A stretch of 64,000 bases of DNA, taken from positions 124,001 through 188,000 of the forward strand of contig JAALGZ010000041.1 in NCBI GenBank assembly GCA_015227615.1, given 5' to 3'. How positions within the stretch are numbered: position 1 is the first letter of the stretch; the number at the start of each line of letters is the position of its first letter. The DNA comes from Labyrinthula sp. Ha. Lineage: Eukaryota > Sar > Bigyra > Labyrinthulida > Labyrinthulaceae. The position numbers and the translations under genes are program-made. The notes under the pieces are model-generated. The model was not told where the DNA came from. It worked only from the letters and a program-made list of their open reading frames with translations, and did no database searches. Below, piece by piece: positions 1 through 13,120 of the stretch.

Positions 1-2336
1 TAACCTAACAGTTTCGCCAACACCAAGTTGCAACAAAGAGTATTATCTTTCCATTACGTATCATCACAGTAAGCCCAGCAGGTAATTTAACGCTATTTTT
101 TGAAAAAAAAACAATCAGACTGAAAACACACATAATGTTTTAAGGTTACTTTTCTAAGATACCGGAGTTCCACATTAATCCGCACTAATTTTATTTATCA
201 ACAACCCGTAAGATTCCTATATGAAAAACAACATACATATTTTGGAATAAAGACCTTTTTGAGGTAGGTGAATTCCATTTCGGGAGTTAGAAATACCTGG
301 CTTGCAACATTCTGTTGAGACAGAACACACATATTAACTGGGATCCGTATTGATTCGAATATATTTCTTCTATAGCATTGAAAGGATATAATACCAAGAC
401 GAGAATATCTCATTGAACAAGATCAGGAGAACAAAGAGAGATAAACAAACCATGCGAAACAATATCTTAGGAGCTGAGGTGGTATTCCCTGTGCGGTTTG
501 TGATTTATTACACCTCTTAAGTTATAACTGGCGATACGATGTGGAAGCTTTAAAAAGGCTTTGAACGTTTATTTCGAGCCAAAGAAGCTGTTTCCCCAAG
601 CCTTGGATAAAAAATAAAAGTATATGATAAACAGAGGATTACCCAGGTCAACAAAACCACAGACAACCTATAAGTTATGAGAAAATTAGAGTGCAACTCT
701 TCTTAGAACGTTTGAGCAATTTGACCAACAGTGGGCAGAGAAGATGAATAACAATCCACGCAAATAACCTCTTAGGCGAAGTCATGACGTTATTCAAGCA
801 ATACTACTAGTTACAATATCTCAATCAAGGGCTTAACTTAAGGAATTAATCCTAACTGAATACAATCATCAGCGCGTAAAATTAATTCGTGTTATTTTTT
901 TTGATTTTTCCAGCTCATTTTGCAGCAGCATCTCAACTTTGTTTGGATAAAGATATTGTACATGGCACTCGTTTTTCCGTTGCAAACCGAACGTTGTCTT
1001 ACCTTGCGTTACTAAAAATTGCATCATAGTGTGTGGGCATTCAATTAATCTGGAGGCCTCTCTGTGAGTCTCTACTGCATTAAGTGTGAAAAGGAAAGGC
1101 AGAGTGAAACTAAATTTTTGTTTCTGACAAGACCTGCTGATATGCCTTGTAACAATGAAATAACTATTTTTACTTGCCATAGAAGTACAAGTCTATACTT
1201 GCAGTACTAATTGGAACAAGGAGCTCTCCTAAACTTTCTTATACTTGTGAAAATTGTCACTCGCAGAATTAAGCGCACCATATATATTCCTTGCCTATAA
1301 AGAGCCCATAATCTGCTTTCAACCATGGAGTGGAGTGCTGTTAAACAAAACTAATTAAATATTCGTAACACCGAAATTCAAATCTAACAACTACCCCTAC
1401 ATTATAATGCCAGCCCCATAGAAAAGTGTAACAGAGCAAGAGGTATGGTCAAGAAGCTTAAAATATGAGCATCCTGTTCTCAGAACAATATTTAGGTTAA
1501 CTGTTAAAAATTTAACACTCTCTTCTTAGCTTTGTTCTTACACATGAAAATATGAAACACATGAGATTTAATCCTTTTTGGAGAACTCTCAAAAAAGTTA
1601 CAGAACATATCAAACCTTATTTTGACGAAGAAATTAAATTGTGCCATATACTTGTATAAAAACTTAGACCCATTTAATTCCTAGTTACCTCTAGATAAAA
1701 CTTCATAATTCTTGCATACTATTTACCCATATCCTCGTTCTCGATTATTTGAACAATAAATCGTTTCATAAAAACAACTTTATTCATTTCGAGATTCAAT
1801 ATCAAATATATATTATAATATATTCTCATTTTAAGTTATCCCAGGAAATATCGGGAAAAAAAATCATTTTCTCATAATTTAAGCCAATATGCGTTTCGAC
1901 TTCTGTTTATGCTGTATTGTATTCCTGGTTCCCGCTTTTTTATCTTCACTAGCTTTCTTCTGACCAGGAACCAGTTACCAGATAACAATATGATCGAAAA
2001 GAAGCTCTTAAATATATATAAAAACAAACATTATTTTTATATTCCTAGCTTCGACACATTGTAAACAACATGCCGGTTTCTTTTGCACATATCGGGGAGT
2101 TAATAAAGCGGTCAAACTTTCCTCCCTGCAACATATTGAACAATGTTCTAACCCCAGATAGCTGTGATAAGTTCTGTTCAATATGTGTTAACTAGAACAG
2201 AGACAGAATAGTTTATTATACACCAACGGACTATTTATGACCCGAAACTCCTCTAACGGCTCGGTAACACTTCAAATATAAATAGCAAAAACAATATACG
2301 TAACTGGAGAAGATAAAAATAAAGGAACCAGAAAAA
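1..2336. other. Gene-free AT-rich region upstream of the first gene
   Basis: I see no supportable gene here. The longest open frame (869-1180, minus strand, about 103 codons) has no recognisable domain, and open frames of this length are expected by chance at this base composition. No repeat, tRNA-like or rRNA-like sequence was noticed. The last 200 bases before 2337 would hold the promoter of the first gene, but no clear motif stands out. Confidence 0.6.
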
Positions 2337-3397
2337 ATGGACACTATATATTCTCCCAAAGTTGCTTTAACATCTTCCCAAGTGTTTGAGAAGTTTGTAT
2401 TTAGAGATGAAAACGAGGTAAATAGTATTTTCTTTTTTTCAAGTCTTAGTGTCTGATGGAGCAGAGGATTCTGTCACCAGAGTGTTACGAATTTTGGGTT
2501 AGAAGTCGTCAATCTCCTTTAAAGTATCCAAGAGAATCTTTTCAAAGAACAGTTACAGCTCATCTAAGAGGTGCTGATTCTAGACAACCGTTTCCAGAAG
2601 ATGTAGAACGCGCACTTTTGCGTCAAATTAGAGAATTGATCAAAGAAGACAAACAACCCTTTAATATTTGCTTTTCAATGGACAACAAACGAAAATTCAA
2701 AAATATTCGTTTACTCAAGACAAGGTTTATGAAACGTTATGGATATCATGAAAAACGTGGATATAGTATTCCTACAAACTCTAAAGTATATGGTTATATT
2801 TTGTAATTTTTCAGGTAAAGGAGGAGACTAAAACAAATGGTGATTATGAAAAGTTGTTGTCTTCATTCTTGGGAGTTTCTTTAGAAGATTTTAGACTTAA
2901 ACGAGAAATAGCTTCTGGTTACGATCTACATTTTTTTGTTCCTGCAATTTGGCACGTAGTCAAGAACTTGGAGAGAAGAGAACCGGAGCGGGCGTTAAGT
3001 TCTGGACTGAAGTTTGACCAGGAGAAAGAGCTAGGCCAACGTATTTGTGTATTGTTTATATTTATTTTTAGGTCTTTGTTTTACTCAAGTTGTAAGTACT
3101 GAAACTTTGGAGATTGTAAGTTGTTCAGATGGGTTTCGAAACGCATTTGGAGAAGTAAAGCATCTTGGGTCTTCATTAGTTTCTGTTGTTGAGTTCATGA
3201 GAATTTGGAGATTAATTGAGTCTAAAAGTGAATCAATTGGATTTAATATTTTTGTTGGTGGTTGTTTAGTCACTGGTGAGGTTGTTGATTTAAAAGTCTG
3301 TGTGCATAGATTAAGTGCACAAAAAGTTGAAGTGAAATATATTTTGTGTTCAGGAAGGAATGTTCAAGATAGAACAGAATTTCCTCTATTATTTTGA
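2337..3397 (+). CDS. Three-intron gene, unrecognised protein of 322 residues
   Basis: Four exons can be joined without a frame break: 2337-2417, 2450-2785, 2815-3040 and 3072-3397, giving 322 residues. The introns (32, 29 and 31 nt) begin GTA and end TAG or CAG. Each contains a stop or a frame change, so splicing is needed to keep the frame open. The protein has no signal peptide or membrane segment. Residues about 28-135 are basic and helical-looking, with many Arg and Lys and a patch rich in Lys-Arg-Phe near residues 115-130. The last third (from about residue 216) alternates hydrophobic strands and short turns in a way that recalls a small alpha/beta sensor fold such as PAS, but no diagnostic motif is present. 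I do not recognise the family; a soluble nuclear or cytosolic regulator is only a guess. The start is the first ATG of exon 1, and further 5' exons cannot be excluded. Confidence 0.75.
2418..2449 (+). other. Intron, 32 nt
   Basis: GTAAAT donor and CTTAG acceptor. The nearer AG (ending CAAG) would put a TAG stop in frame, so the later acceptor is preferred. Phase 0. Confidence 0.75.
2786..2814 (+). other. Intron, 29 nt
   Basis: GTATAT donor and TTTTTCAG acceptor with a T-rich body. It removes an in-frame TAA. Phase 0. Confidence 0.8.
3041..3071 (+). other. Intron, 31 nt
   Basis: GTATTT donor and TTTTTAG acceptor, T-rich. It joins two otherwise incompatible frames and splits an Arg codon (phase 1). 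Confidence 0.8.
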
Positions 3398-4073
3398 GTG
3401 GTGTTTAGTTGATGTATAGAGCTTACGGTCGAGTATGTGGTGTTTTTTTTTTCTGTGTTTTTTTAACTTTGTTTATTCCTTATTATCTATTTGAAAACTA
3501 AACAAAGTTTAGAGATAGACAAACTTTTGACAATTATGTATTTTTGGTCTATCTTTTTATAAAGCTACACTCAAAGTTAATATTTATTTAGTTAACTCAT
3601 TTATTTTGTCACTTTTTCCTATTACTTTACAGAATATCTAATTCTAAATATGCTCACTCACTCTATGTCCAAGTTGGCCAATATGTTCAAAAGTGTTCCA
3701 AATACAAAAACACAAAGTTTCAAGACATAGCTACAGTACAAGAGCTACCAGAAATTTCATAAGAAGTAATTATCCTAGTCAAATATAAATGAAAACAAAC
3801 AAAATCTGGTCATTCTTTAGTCTATGGTGAAACTAATCAAACTCTAATATGAATGTAAATAACTTAATATTTCAGGTGTCTATTATTTTGTGTTGTTCGG
3901 CCTCTGTTTTCTATCAAAACAAGGAGTTAACTGTATTGAATAAAGTATAAATGGCTGAAAGAATAGGAAAATGTAAGGTTGAAAGTACACAAAAGAATAA
4001 TAATTTTCATATGCCTGGACCAAGTACAAGAACTTTGATTCAACCTAGCGCAACTGAGGTGTAAAGTTGAAAC
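3398..4073. other. Spacer after the first gene, no gene seen
   Basis: AT-rich spacer between the stop of the first gene and minus-strand coding traces. It is T-rich just after the stop, as a 3' UTR would be. No conserved element was seen. Confidence 0.5.
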
Positions 4074-4830
4074 CTAGTTTGAGTGGCGAGGGTAAATCCG
4101 AAGCCCATGAGTGATACTATCTAAGTCCCATGTTATCAAGTGGACCAATTTGTTATGAAAGTTTTCCTGAACACATTTGATCTTTATTTTATTGTTTATA
4201 CAATCTTTCTCATTGGCCAAACAACCAGTAAAAGGTCTTTCTATAGTAGATTTTATTTTTCTCCTTACAACATTAAATCCTAAATTCTTCAAGCACGCTT
4301 TATTAATAAGAATATAAGTTGCAATAGACCTGATATGAAGACTTTATTATTGACAAGTGTTACGGCTAAATAATATTTTGGTTTTAGTTGCTTGGAGTAC
4401 TGTTTATGTTCCCATTGTTAATCTATGCGCTTTCTGAAAACTTCATCTCTGCAAGCCGAAATCCATGTTATTCTGTTTTTGGCAGCCAAATCTGACACTA
4501 CATGAAGGTTGTTGATACAATAATAAAGTAATCTAAACCTTTATTCTGGAAGAGTAGAGAGGTAAGCGCGCAATTTGTCTCTGCCTGATCCTACGTCCAT
4601 TTAGCAAATACCTTACTTGTAACCTTGTCTCAAAATATCTATGGGGAGCAATGTTTATTCAATGGTATGTTATACAACGTAGAAGGTGGTGCATTGGTGA
4701 TCACTAAGATCGTGAAATTCTCAGAACCATACTAAAAAGCAAGACTCTAACTTAGAAAGGCTGTAGCTCAGCTACTTCTTTATCCACTTTGACCATCCGT
4801 CTTTTAAGTACTCTGAGTTTTTACGGGTGT
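4074..4830 (-). pseudogene. Degraded coding traces, minus strand, tail-to-tail with the first gene
   Basis: Read on the minus strand, about 750 bases give protein-like sequence in three successive frames. The last piece (4074 to about 4315) is open for 80 codons and ends TAG. The piece before it (about 4315-4510) has one internal stop. The one before that (about 4510-4730) has three stops, but the residues between them keep a normal hydrophobic/charged pattern. I do not recognise the family. Frameshifts and stops suggest a decayed gene. An intact gene cut by many tiny introns is the alternative, but the stops inside single frames would then need introns that are all multiples of three. If real, it faces the first gene tail-to-tail, like the other pairs in the window. 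The evidence is compositional only. Confidence 0.35.
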
Positions 4831-7800
4831 AGATTACATCAATAGATTTATGAATTGAAAAATACTACACATTCGCCTCATATACCGCATTACTTGCACA
4901 CAAGCAGAACAATAGATATCTTCAAGGGAAATGCAAAGATACAGGAACTAGAAACTAAGCACAAGTGTTAAAGATATACTAAAACTTAACTCCAAGGGTC
5001 AAACTTAGCTTGTGCATAAACGGTTACAATGGAAGAATGATGCTACTTCTTTCTTTGTTCCTTAATTCATCACCAGGTTTCAATCATTTAAGACACCTTG
5101 CCACTTTTTTTAAGCATTGTTCAGAAACATTATCGTTTCTTGAATAGTGCACTTAACATTTATATTACAAGTAATTCTATTCCGATAACAACAAAAGAAA
5201 GTTGGTCTGCGACATTTAATTTTCTTGTGTTGAAGTGCTGCTAAGACTCCTCGAATGAAAATTAATTGGTGTTTGATATGATAACAAGAAAACTGGAAGG
5301 CTCTAAGCTGCCTTCGAGTGTCTTTTACTATTTCCTAAGAATTAGGCAGCTATTTTCTCTTATAACTGAAGTCAAGTAGTACATCTTGTAGTAAATGTAC
5401 TTGATATAAAATTACTCGTAGATCATGCAGTGTCTATGAATAGAGCATATAATATTTAAGCAAAACTCTGTGTACTAAAAAAAAGAATAGTTAGACTTAA
5501 TGGAAAAACTCTGTGAGCAATGCATACTTAAATCTTAGTAATAGATTTTTGTTTTCGGTTGATTACTTTCTAGGATACAAATCCTACATTAATACAGGAC
5601 TTTAACTCGTATAACAGACATTCGTGTATAAGAGTTAACCCCATAAACTGTTGCGGTAGAAAATTATTGACTTTAATTTGGACTAGGATCCATATCAATG
5701 AAACAGCTTTGGAACACATTAAGCAAGACCCAGATATCAAAAAGATTTCGGGGTTTTAGACAGTACACCTTAGACTTGCACTATAAAGCTGACTTTACGG
5801 ACACAAAGAGTTCAGAGGGTTTTCTGCTCGTTTTATTCCTACACCTTAAGTATATGTGAAGCTTTTAGGGAACGTAATATAGAGTCTTGGTATTTCAATG
5901 TCTAGAGTTAGATTCTTTAATCTACTTTGATTTTGGCAAGCCCTATGCTTTTCAGGGCACGGCACGATGAGTACGTTGAACTATCATTTTATTTTTACTT
6001 TCGGATTAATATCACGCAACAAATTATTCCTTTATCATTAGATAAAGCTGTTATTATACCGAGCGTGAACAACACATCTAAGTTGTTTCAGGGTGAACAG
6101 AATCAACAAACAAAAGGAATATTTCAGTACAAATTAGTAGCAAATAATGACCGCTCCTTAGTGTTGTGCTGCCCATCATTCCTTGGTTTAATAAAATTAG
6201 GGATCATAAATGTTATTTTACCATCCAATTAGTCTCTATTTAATTTGGTATAATTGGACAGGTATGACAAACTAGATTGCATGCTATTAACACTAAGTTG
6301 GATAATAATGTGATAACAACCAAAGGAGCAGATAGACCTGTTAACAGAATCTACCCTTGATTTTTTGATAGTTTATCGCTATTTTATCTAGATTTTTCTT
6401 ATTGATTGATTGAAATGATTCCAGAACATTTTTAATTGATTATTAAGAATGAATTTAATATCAGAGTTATTTTCTACAAATAAGAGACCCTATTTCCTCT
6501 TGGGAAACATACAAAAAGTAGATATCTAATAATTGTTGATGAATTTTACAAATTTTAAATCATTTTTGCTCTCAAAGAAACACACTACTGTTGTTAGGTA
6601 TACGAGTATTGTGGTATGCCTTATTTCTATCCTTCAAGCTTGATTTAAATTATTGTCAGAGAGCTTTGGAATGGATTATTACCAACAATATAAATATATT
6701 AGTTATATTCAGAACAACGAACACCAAATGAAAGATAAGAGCTCTTTCCATTAATTACAACTTTTTCAATAATACAGAGAAATAAAATACCACCTAACAC
6801 TTTTCTTCAGAAAAACACTAAATATACCATCTTATATAGAGACAGAGATTTACTAAGATGTTTTCTTGCGCATTATTTTTTTGCATAGTATAACAGTTCT
6901 ATTTGCATTCACTTAGATCATACATATTTTAATATTCAACATACCATTATTTGTTTTGTAAGTCTCATTTCTCTCTCACAGTTTTGAAACTTAGGTAGAA
7001 AGAATTACTCTAAACATAATTATATAACATATTTATATTCTTTGCATACCTCCTAAAATCATAATTGTCTAGGAATTATTCTAATTATTCTTCAGATTTT
7101 TGGGTACTACAACACCGTCATTATATTTGCCATTCAAACTAGTAGATACCTCATAACAGTTATTGCAATCAACAATAAAACATATCTCAGAAAAAAATCG
7201 TAATCGTTTTTATTTTAGCTTATTCTTAGGTATAAAAAAACAGACATTTCTTCCCTGCCAGTTCTATATCAAATTCTATTTGAATGAAAGTCTAAATGAC
7301 ATATTAACCTAGCATATCCATAAACAATTTGAATTAAAAAGAACCAAAAAGAATCTATGAAAAATGTTTTTATCAACGTTAAGCTGAGACAATAGGGTAG
7401 AAAGTAATATATAAATATTATTATGTAAGATGAAAATGACCGCGAACTTTGGGTAAATCAATACTTAGAGGAACGCTAAAACCCAGGCAGTTCTGATTAA
7501 AGCTGTGATTGAATTAAATATGAACGATTCAATATTAAATATAAAATTTTTATTTACTAGATACTTTTGCAATATTTCTTATCACAATGTGTTTCCAGCC
7601 ATAACATCTCTATTTTGGAAAAGATTGTAAACGTTTATATAATCTTATATACTTCATCAAGTTATTTACACCGACGTTAACGCCTTCTAAAGGGCGTTTA
7701 ATGTTAGCTGGTAACTTAACTCGGTAAATTTTCAAATATATTACATGGGAGAAAGTGGCTTGAAAATATTTAGATATATTGCCTTTGTTAGTTTTGTTTC

Positions 7801-10719
7801 GAAACCTCCTGATATCCCATATTGTCGTGCACAAGATGTGTATATAGAATTTCTACCAACAAAGCGATTAGAGAGATTATTTGATAGGAATTTGTATTCT
7901 ATACCTTAAGGAGATTTTTTCTCAAGGATTTTTTATTAAATTTTCGGATCTTGAAGAAAACTTGCATTAAACCGTAAAATCATCAAAATTAACTATATAA
8001 GTAGCCCAATTCTTTACAGATCACAAATTTTTTCCAGTTTCAATTTTCTGAGCCTTATTCTTACGCTTAATACTCTAGCAAAGTATAGATGGGGAAAAAC
8101 CGCACCCAGAAAATGTACATTTTCTCAATATACAACCTTGAAAAATAAAAGCCTTTCCGTTTTGTAACTAACTTTTAAGCTCTCACTCTTAGGAGCACAT
8201 ATCAGCTGAAGAATGTATAATTCGTAAGTTTAGGTAGTTTTTATAATTTTATAGTTCTTTTGAAACTAGCCAAAGTTTTTGGCACAATTCCGTTCTTTCT
8301 AACTTCATATAAGGTAATAGCTCAAACAATATGTCTCTAGAGGCTGAACAGGCATAAAAATCGAAAAAAAATATTTGTTTTAGGGCAAGGATATTGTTCA
8401 TTATATTCTCAACTATTCTGTATAGAGTTCGAGAGTAAAAATATTTCTTGGATATATGGGATACTGCGAAAATGAATATTCGAATATCTCCAGCATTTCT
8501 CAAAGGGGTGTGCCGTTTAACGACACAGTCCTTGATATTTTCATCAATTAACTGTATTTTCAGCATAATTTTCTCTAGTTATTGTTCAGAAACTACAATA
8601 GTTTCTATGTTGACCACAACTATAGATATTTGAGTTAACTAAACGTTAACCCATATTCAGCCTTAAAATACTAAATACGAAGTTTTCACTATGCAAAAAA
8701 TCAAGCTTGAGCTGTATTTGCATCAATACTAGTCTTCGTTAATTTGAAAAAAATAAAATTTCATTCGAAGTTTCTCATTTTTTTGCGGAAAATACAGTTC
8801 TGAGCCATATATTTGAAAACACAATAGATGAACTTAGCCGTTGTTACATCTTATCTCAAGCAAAATACCCAAAATCTAAAATAAATGCTTATCGGCAGGG
8901 GGGAAAACTTATAGAGTGAGTTTGTTTGTAGTTGGTCAAGCTTCAAATAGTATCTGGTTTTCTAATATGTATAAATTTAGAAAGTGTCATTATTCTCTTG
9001 AGATGCTACATCACCCTATGTTCAGCTGGTATGAACTATCCCATATCACTTAAAAGGGAGAAATGTAGCATCTACTGATAAACGCGAAACCTTAGAAACA
9101 GATATTAGAGCTATAAAAATAAGGTTTTACATATATTTAGTTCAATATTGTGCAAGACCTCTACTAAAACAAGAACATACCTTAAATGTATACTAAATAG
9201 AACTTTTCATAAGAATAGAAAGGATATGACATGCAATAAGACGCTGAACAAGAGCCTGTCTATGTTTCCAAGATATGATGAGTTGAGGAAGAAAATACAC
9301 CTGGTGCCATATGGGAGGCTAACGGTTTTAAGTCATCCTTCAAAGCTTTTCATTTAAAAAGATGAAGCGGAAAACAAAATCTCAAATTCTTTGAGGAAAT
9401 ATGTATGTAAAATTGATTAGCAAAACGAATATTTTATCTTCATACGAGTTAAATCTTTCATTGTGAGCATTTTTGTTCAATTTTTCTACGTTGAAATACA
9501 TGTGCGGACAGTTTCGCTATTGATCAAAACTATTGTTATATCTCAGAATACTATGAACTGATCTATAGCTTATCGCAAATATTATACGGTCTTCTCTGTT
9601 TAGTAGGAACCAGTTTCTCTGTGCACCATGGATAGTGACAAATCTAAGGGAAACATGAACTCATATGATCTTTTTATACCCTTTATTCCTTTCGTTGCAA
9701 CTTATAAAGGGGTTACTTAAATTGCTCCAAAGTTTATAGTTATAAATTCGAATGAAAATAGTTAGACACTATCTAGATTGCCTCCTCTGGATTCTTTACT
9801 TACTCTCCTGCTTAGACATATGGCTTCAAGTTACATAACCTAGACAAAATATTAAAATAAATCAGCATGAACTATGATGGATTATCTCTAGAAGAGACGT
9901 CGATATTGTTCAATGTGGGACTTTGCATACATTGTACAATCCCGCTTATAATTCGGTACAGTAGGTACCAGTACTGATAATTGAGATGCTTTGTTGAGTG
10001 TTTTGAGCAAAATTACTAACTGATAATCTCTGCAATTTAATAAGTATTGTTTAATTCTATGAGCTCGAATTAATTCGGCCACTATGCCACAATAAGGAAG
10101 ATTTTGCAAAGAACTACCCAAAGTACAACCTGTTTATGTAGCAGCTATAGATCTGCGTGCCAAAAAAATGGCAAGGAGAAACTTGTTCACTTACTTATAT
10201 TCTTGTAATTTTCCAATAAGACTTTTTCTGTTTTTCTCTGAATAGTACATCAGAAAGATGTTATATGTAGGATACTACCCTTGCCCTGTGTTGTCACGGT
10301 TTAATATGCTAGGTTCAAAGTCTAAACAACATACGTAATCAAACGCCAGGATACCAAGGGCTTACCTACTTATTAACTTCAAGTGCTTTAGTTAGTTTTC
10401 TTATGTGCAAAGGATGAAGCTAGGTTGGGTAACTAAAATGTTCAATTTTCTTTAACTTCTTTTCTCGTACTCAGCACAATGTCGCTTGCTGAGAACATAT
10501 ATGTTTAAATTTTCATGCTAAAAGGTGGAATTTGCTGAACTGAAGAGAATTCCTTGGTATGATCACCAGGTGCTGGAAGAAAGACTTAACCTTAAAAGGA
10601 ATAAACAATTGAGTTTGCTGCATATTTAAGCTAGGTGACGGATTTGGAATGTAAGATTTAGGGAAAGGTGTTTCCTTTAAATTCCAAGTTTCAATTAAAT
10701 GAAATTACTTCTAATTGCT
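4831..10719. other. Gene desert, about 5.9 kb
   Basis: AT-rich sequence with stops in all frames. Open frames of 60-105 codons occur at 5927-6232 (+), 7610-7834 (-), 8249-8566 (-), 9148-9357 (+) and 9888-10121 (-). None has a recognisable domain, a paired exon or a clean neighbour. They are about what chance would give at this composition, so they are not called as genes. No transposon protein or long repeat was recognised. Confidence 0.55.
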
Positions 10720-11545
10720 GCACCTTTAATTTTTGGCTGTCGGGCTCGGGTTTTTGACTCAGGACTCAGATACTCCCCCCGATCTAACTGGTCCGGAAAT
10801 TTTCCCAAAATGAAATTTTAACATACTTCCCTGAATGAGCAATGCGCAGAATTGAAATTTCACCATACGATATCCTAATTAGCGATGCGCAGAATGGCGA
10901 TTTCTCATACTTGGGTAAAATATAGAGGGAGGTGAGACCAAATGAAGCTAGCTGCAACGTAACGAGTAAAGAGTAGAAATTAAAAACTTAATGTTAAAGT
11001 ATCCTATTCTGCTTAACCTATTGAATTACATGAACCTCGATCTTGAAACCAATTTAATACTTGAAGTTTGAGTTGCTATACGCCTTTAAGAATGGTTGCC
11101 ATGACTCGGTCTTCCCTCCCCACTCGGCCCTCGATGATGAGACTGGATTTCAATGTTTTTCCATATGTTGAACACAGGTACCTTCAAATCGTTGCAAGAG
11201 TTAAAAACCACATGTTTGACTTAACGCAATAAAAGTTTTAAGATTATTAATTATGAATACCGAAGTTGAGAAGATGTGGATCTGTGTTGAAATCAAAATT
11301 TGAAACTTAAGTGTTTTTGACATAGCAGAAAAAATTAGTACTGCATGAAAACTTCTTCCTTCGTTTATTGTTTTTTGGAAATAAAGCCCTTTTCAAATTA
11401 TTCATATTTTCCTTTCTTCGTCTTTCCAAATAAATCGCTCTTCGAAAAGTGTATTTTTTCTTAGTTGGTTTTCTGTTTTGTTTTTATTTTGAGAGCCTTA
11501 GTTCTGGGCACTTGAGATATTTAGCCAATGAGATTTAGGAGTGTC
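10720..11545 (+). repeat. Dispersed non-coding repeat, copy A
   Basis: This segment aligns in the same orientation with 33470-34266. Shared stretches in the same order include AATGTTAAAGT, the TACGCCTTTAA block, the block with TTCAATGTTTTTCCATATGTT, the AACTTAAGTGTTTTT block, CAAATTATTCATATTTTCCT and CATTCTTCGAAAA-like sequence near the end. It has no long open frame. The edges look like 10.72-10.9 kb on the left and about 11.55 kb on the right. A 13-14 bp inverted pair (GGGTTTTTGACTC at 10748-10760; GAGTCAAAAAACCC at 11554-11567) brackets it. It may be an old non-autonomous transposon or a duplicated non-coding segment. Similarity is clear but diverged, with many substitutions and small indels. 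Confidence 0.7.
10811..10910 (+). repeat. Short tandem repeat, about 42-43 bp unit, 2.4 copies
   Basis: Units at 10811-10852 and 10853-10895 both start TGAAATTT and end ATGCGCAGAAT. A third, partial unit follows at 10896-10910. It lies at the left side of dispersed repeat copy A. Copy B keeps only about one and a half units in degenerate form. Confidence 0.7.
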
Positions 11546-13120
11546 TAATTCCGGAGTCAAAAAACCCTATTCGCTGGCTGTCATATCCATCATCATTGCG
11601 CGAAATGGTGCTCTTGTTATTGTCTTCAGAAGTAGCATGTGCTACTGTAAGTAATATGCAGGTGCAAGAACCCTCTTTGACGACTAGGTGCACCTAGGGA
11701 AAACAATTATGAAATCATCAAATTACATTCTCACAACTTTTAGAAATGGATAGGGTATGATGTTCTCAGGATACTCATTCCTCGAGCTTAACTCCAAGTT
11801 TTTATGTAAAGTAAGGAAACTATTCATTTTCCCTTCAAATTTCTAATAACTCCTATTTTATATTAGATTCTGCGAATGGTCTAAAAAGTAACAAAGTGGG
11901 GAGCATTCTACTGTTCAAGCAATAATGATACAAAAAATTAGAACTACATCTTTTTGGGGAATCTGTTCGACGGCGGACCAGGTCATTGTATTGTAAGTTC
12001 TGAGCGAATTGTCCTATAGGTAGTCGACATTTACGGTGATCTTGTAGCAACTGTTACCAAACAGCCAATAGGCGTACATACAGTAAGTTATCGAAAAGAA
12101 GTTAACAGTATGTACCTATTATTTCCGTTAAATAATTTTACCGTCAATAAACGGGAAGAGACTTGGGCAAACGGTAAGTACTAGTGTTTGGATATAAGAA
12201 TCGGGTATACCGAAATTTCCCGTCTTTATGGGTAATTGAACAAAGTCTATATTTCATCCTACTTGAAGTCAATATCACACTAGATTGATCGAAAAGGAAC
12301 AAACTTAGTTTTTATGACTGAAAAAAGGGATGTGATATAGTAAAAGAGAAGTTCTAAGAAGAAAAAATACACTAACCTAAAGCCACTTTCAATATGGTTG
12401 TCTGCTGCTTCCTTCAACTCTTAGTTAACCGAGGTCGGTGACCTTATAACTTTTTCATGAAGCTCAGCAAAGGTAAAATGTAATGAACTTAGTTAACACG
12501 TATAACAAGCAAAAGTCAATTCTAAATAGCTATTTCTTGTGTGTTTAACTTGATTTAATCTTTTATGTATGAATCTCTTTGTTTTTTCCCAAGAATATTT
12601 CGAGAAAGAAGTATTCCGGTACTAAAAGAGACTAGACTATCGGTTCTGAAAAGATAACGGTATACCCATGCATCCGGTAACAATCTCTAGGAGCAAGACC
12701 TTACCGGTAACTACCATGTTATCGATAACGTATTAGATGTGTACCCGCTAAGAGGTATTATCAAACACGACATTTACCTCTGCTGTGATTTAGACTGACT
12801 AAAATGATGTTACCCAAAGAGTAAGGAATTAAGGGTATATTATCTAGTAGAATTATTGAGTTAAATCTAAAGGCAACTTATATTGCAATTGTTTTCTATT
12901 CAATAGTACATCGTATATCTGACTTATTCTCTAGATATACAGTGGTGAAGACATTGCGTACCCGGAATAACTCTGCCATAGAAAAACAATAGAAGATTAC
13001 CCGGGATCTGTGAAAGCAAGAATTGCATCTCTGATCTCTCTGATCCATTCTTAAACTGCGGTGGTTGTCACTCTAGAACGTTAAAGATTAATATATTTGT
13101 CGAAACAATAGAAAAAAGTT
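11546..13120. other. Spacer upstream of the four-gene island
   Basis: No gene seen. Between about 12110 and 12740 the sequence is rich in CGGTAA/TTACCG and related GATAACG words. The last 100 bases before 13121 would hold the promoter of the Stealth-type gene. Nothing else was recognised. Confidence 0.5.

Noticed and set aside
869-1180. 103-codon minus-strand frame
   Set aside because: No recognisable motif and no support from surrounding sequence.
5927-6232. 101-codon plus-strand frame
   Set aside because: Reads partly like protein but has no domain and no flanking exon pieces; several frames near 100 codons are expected by chance.
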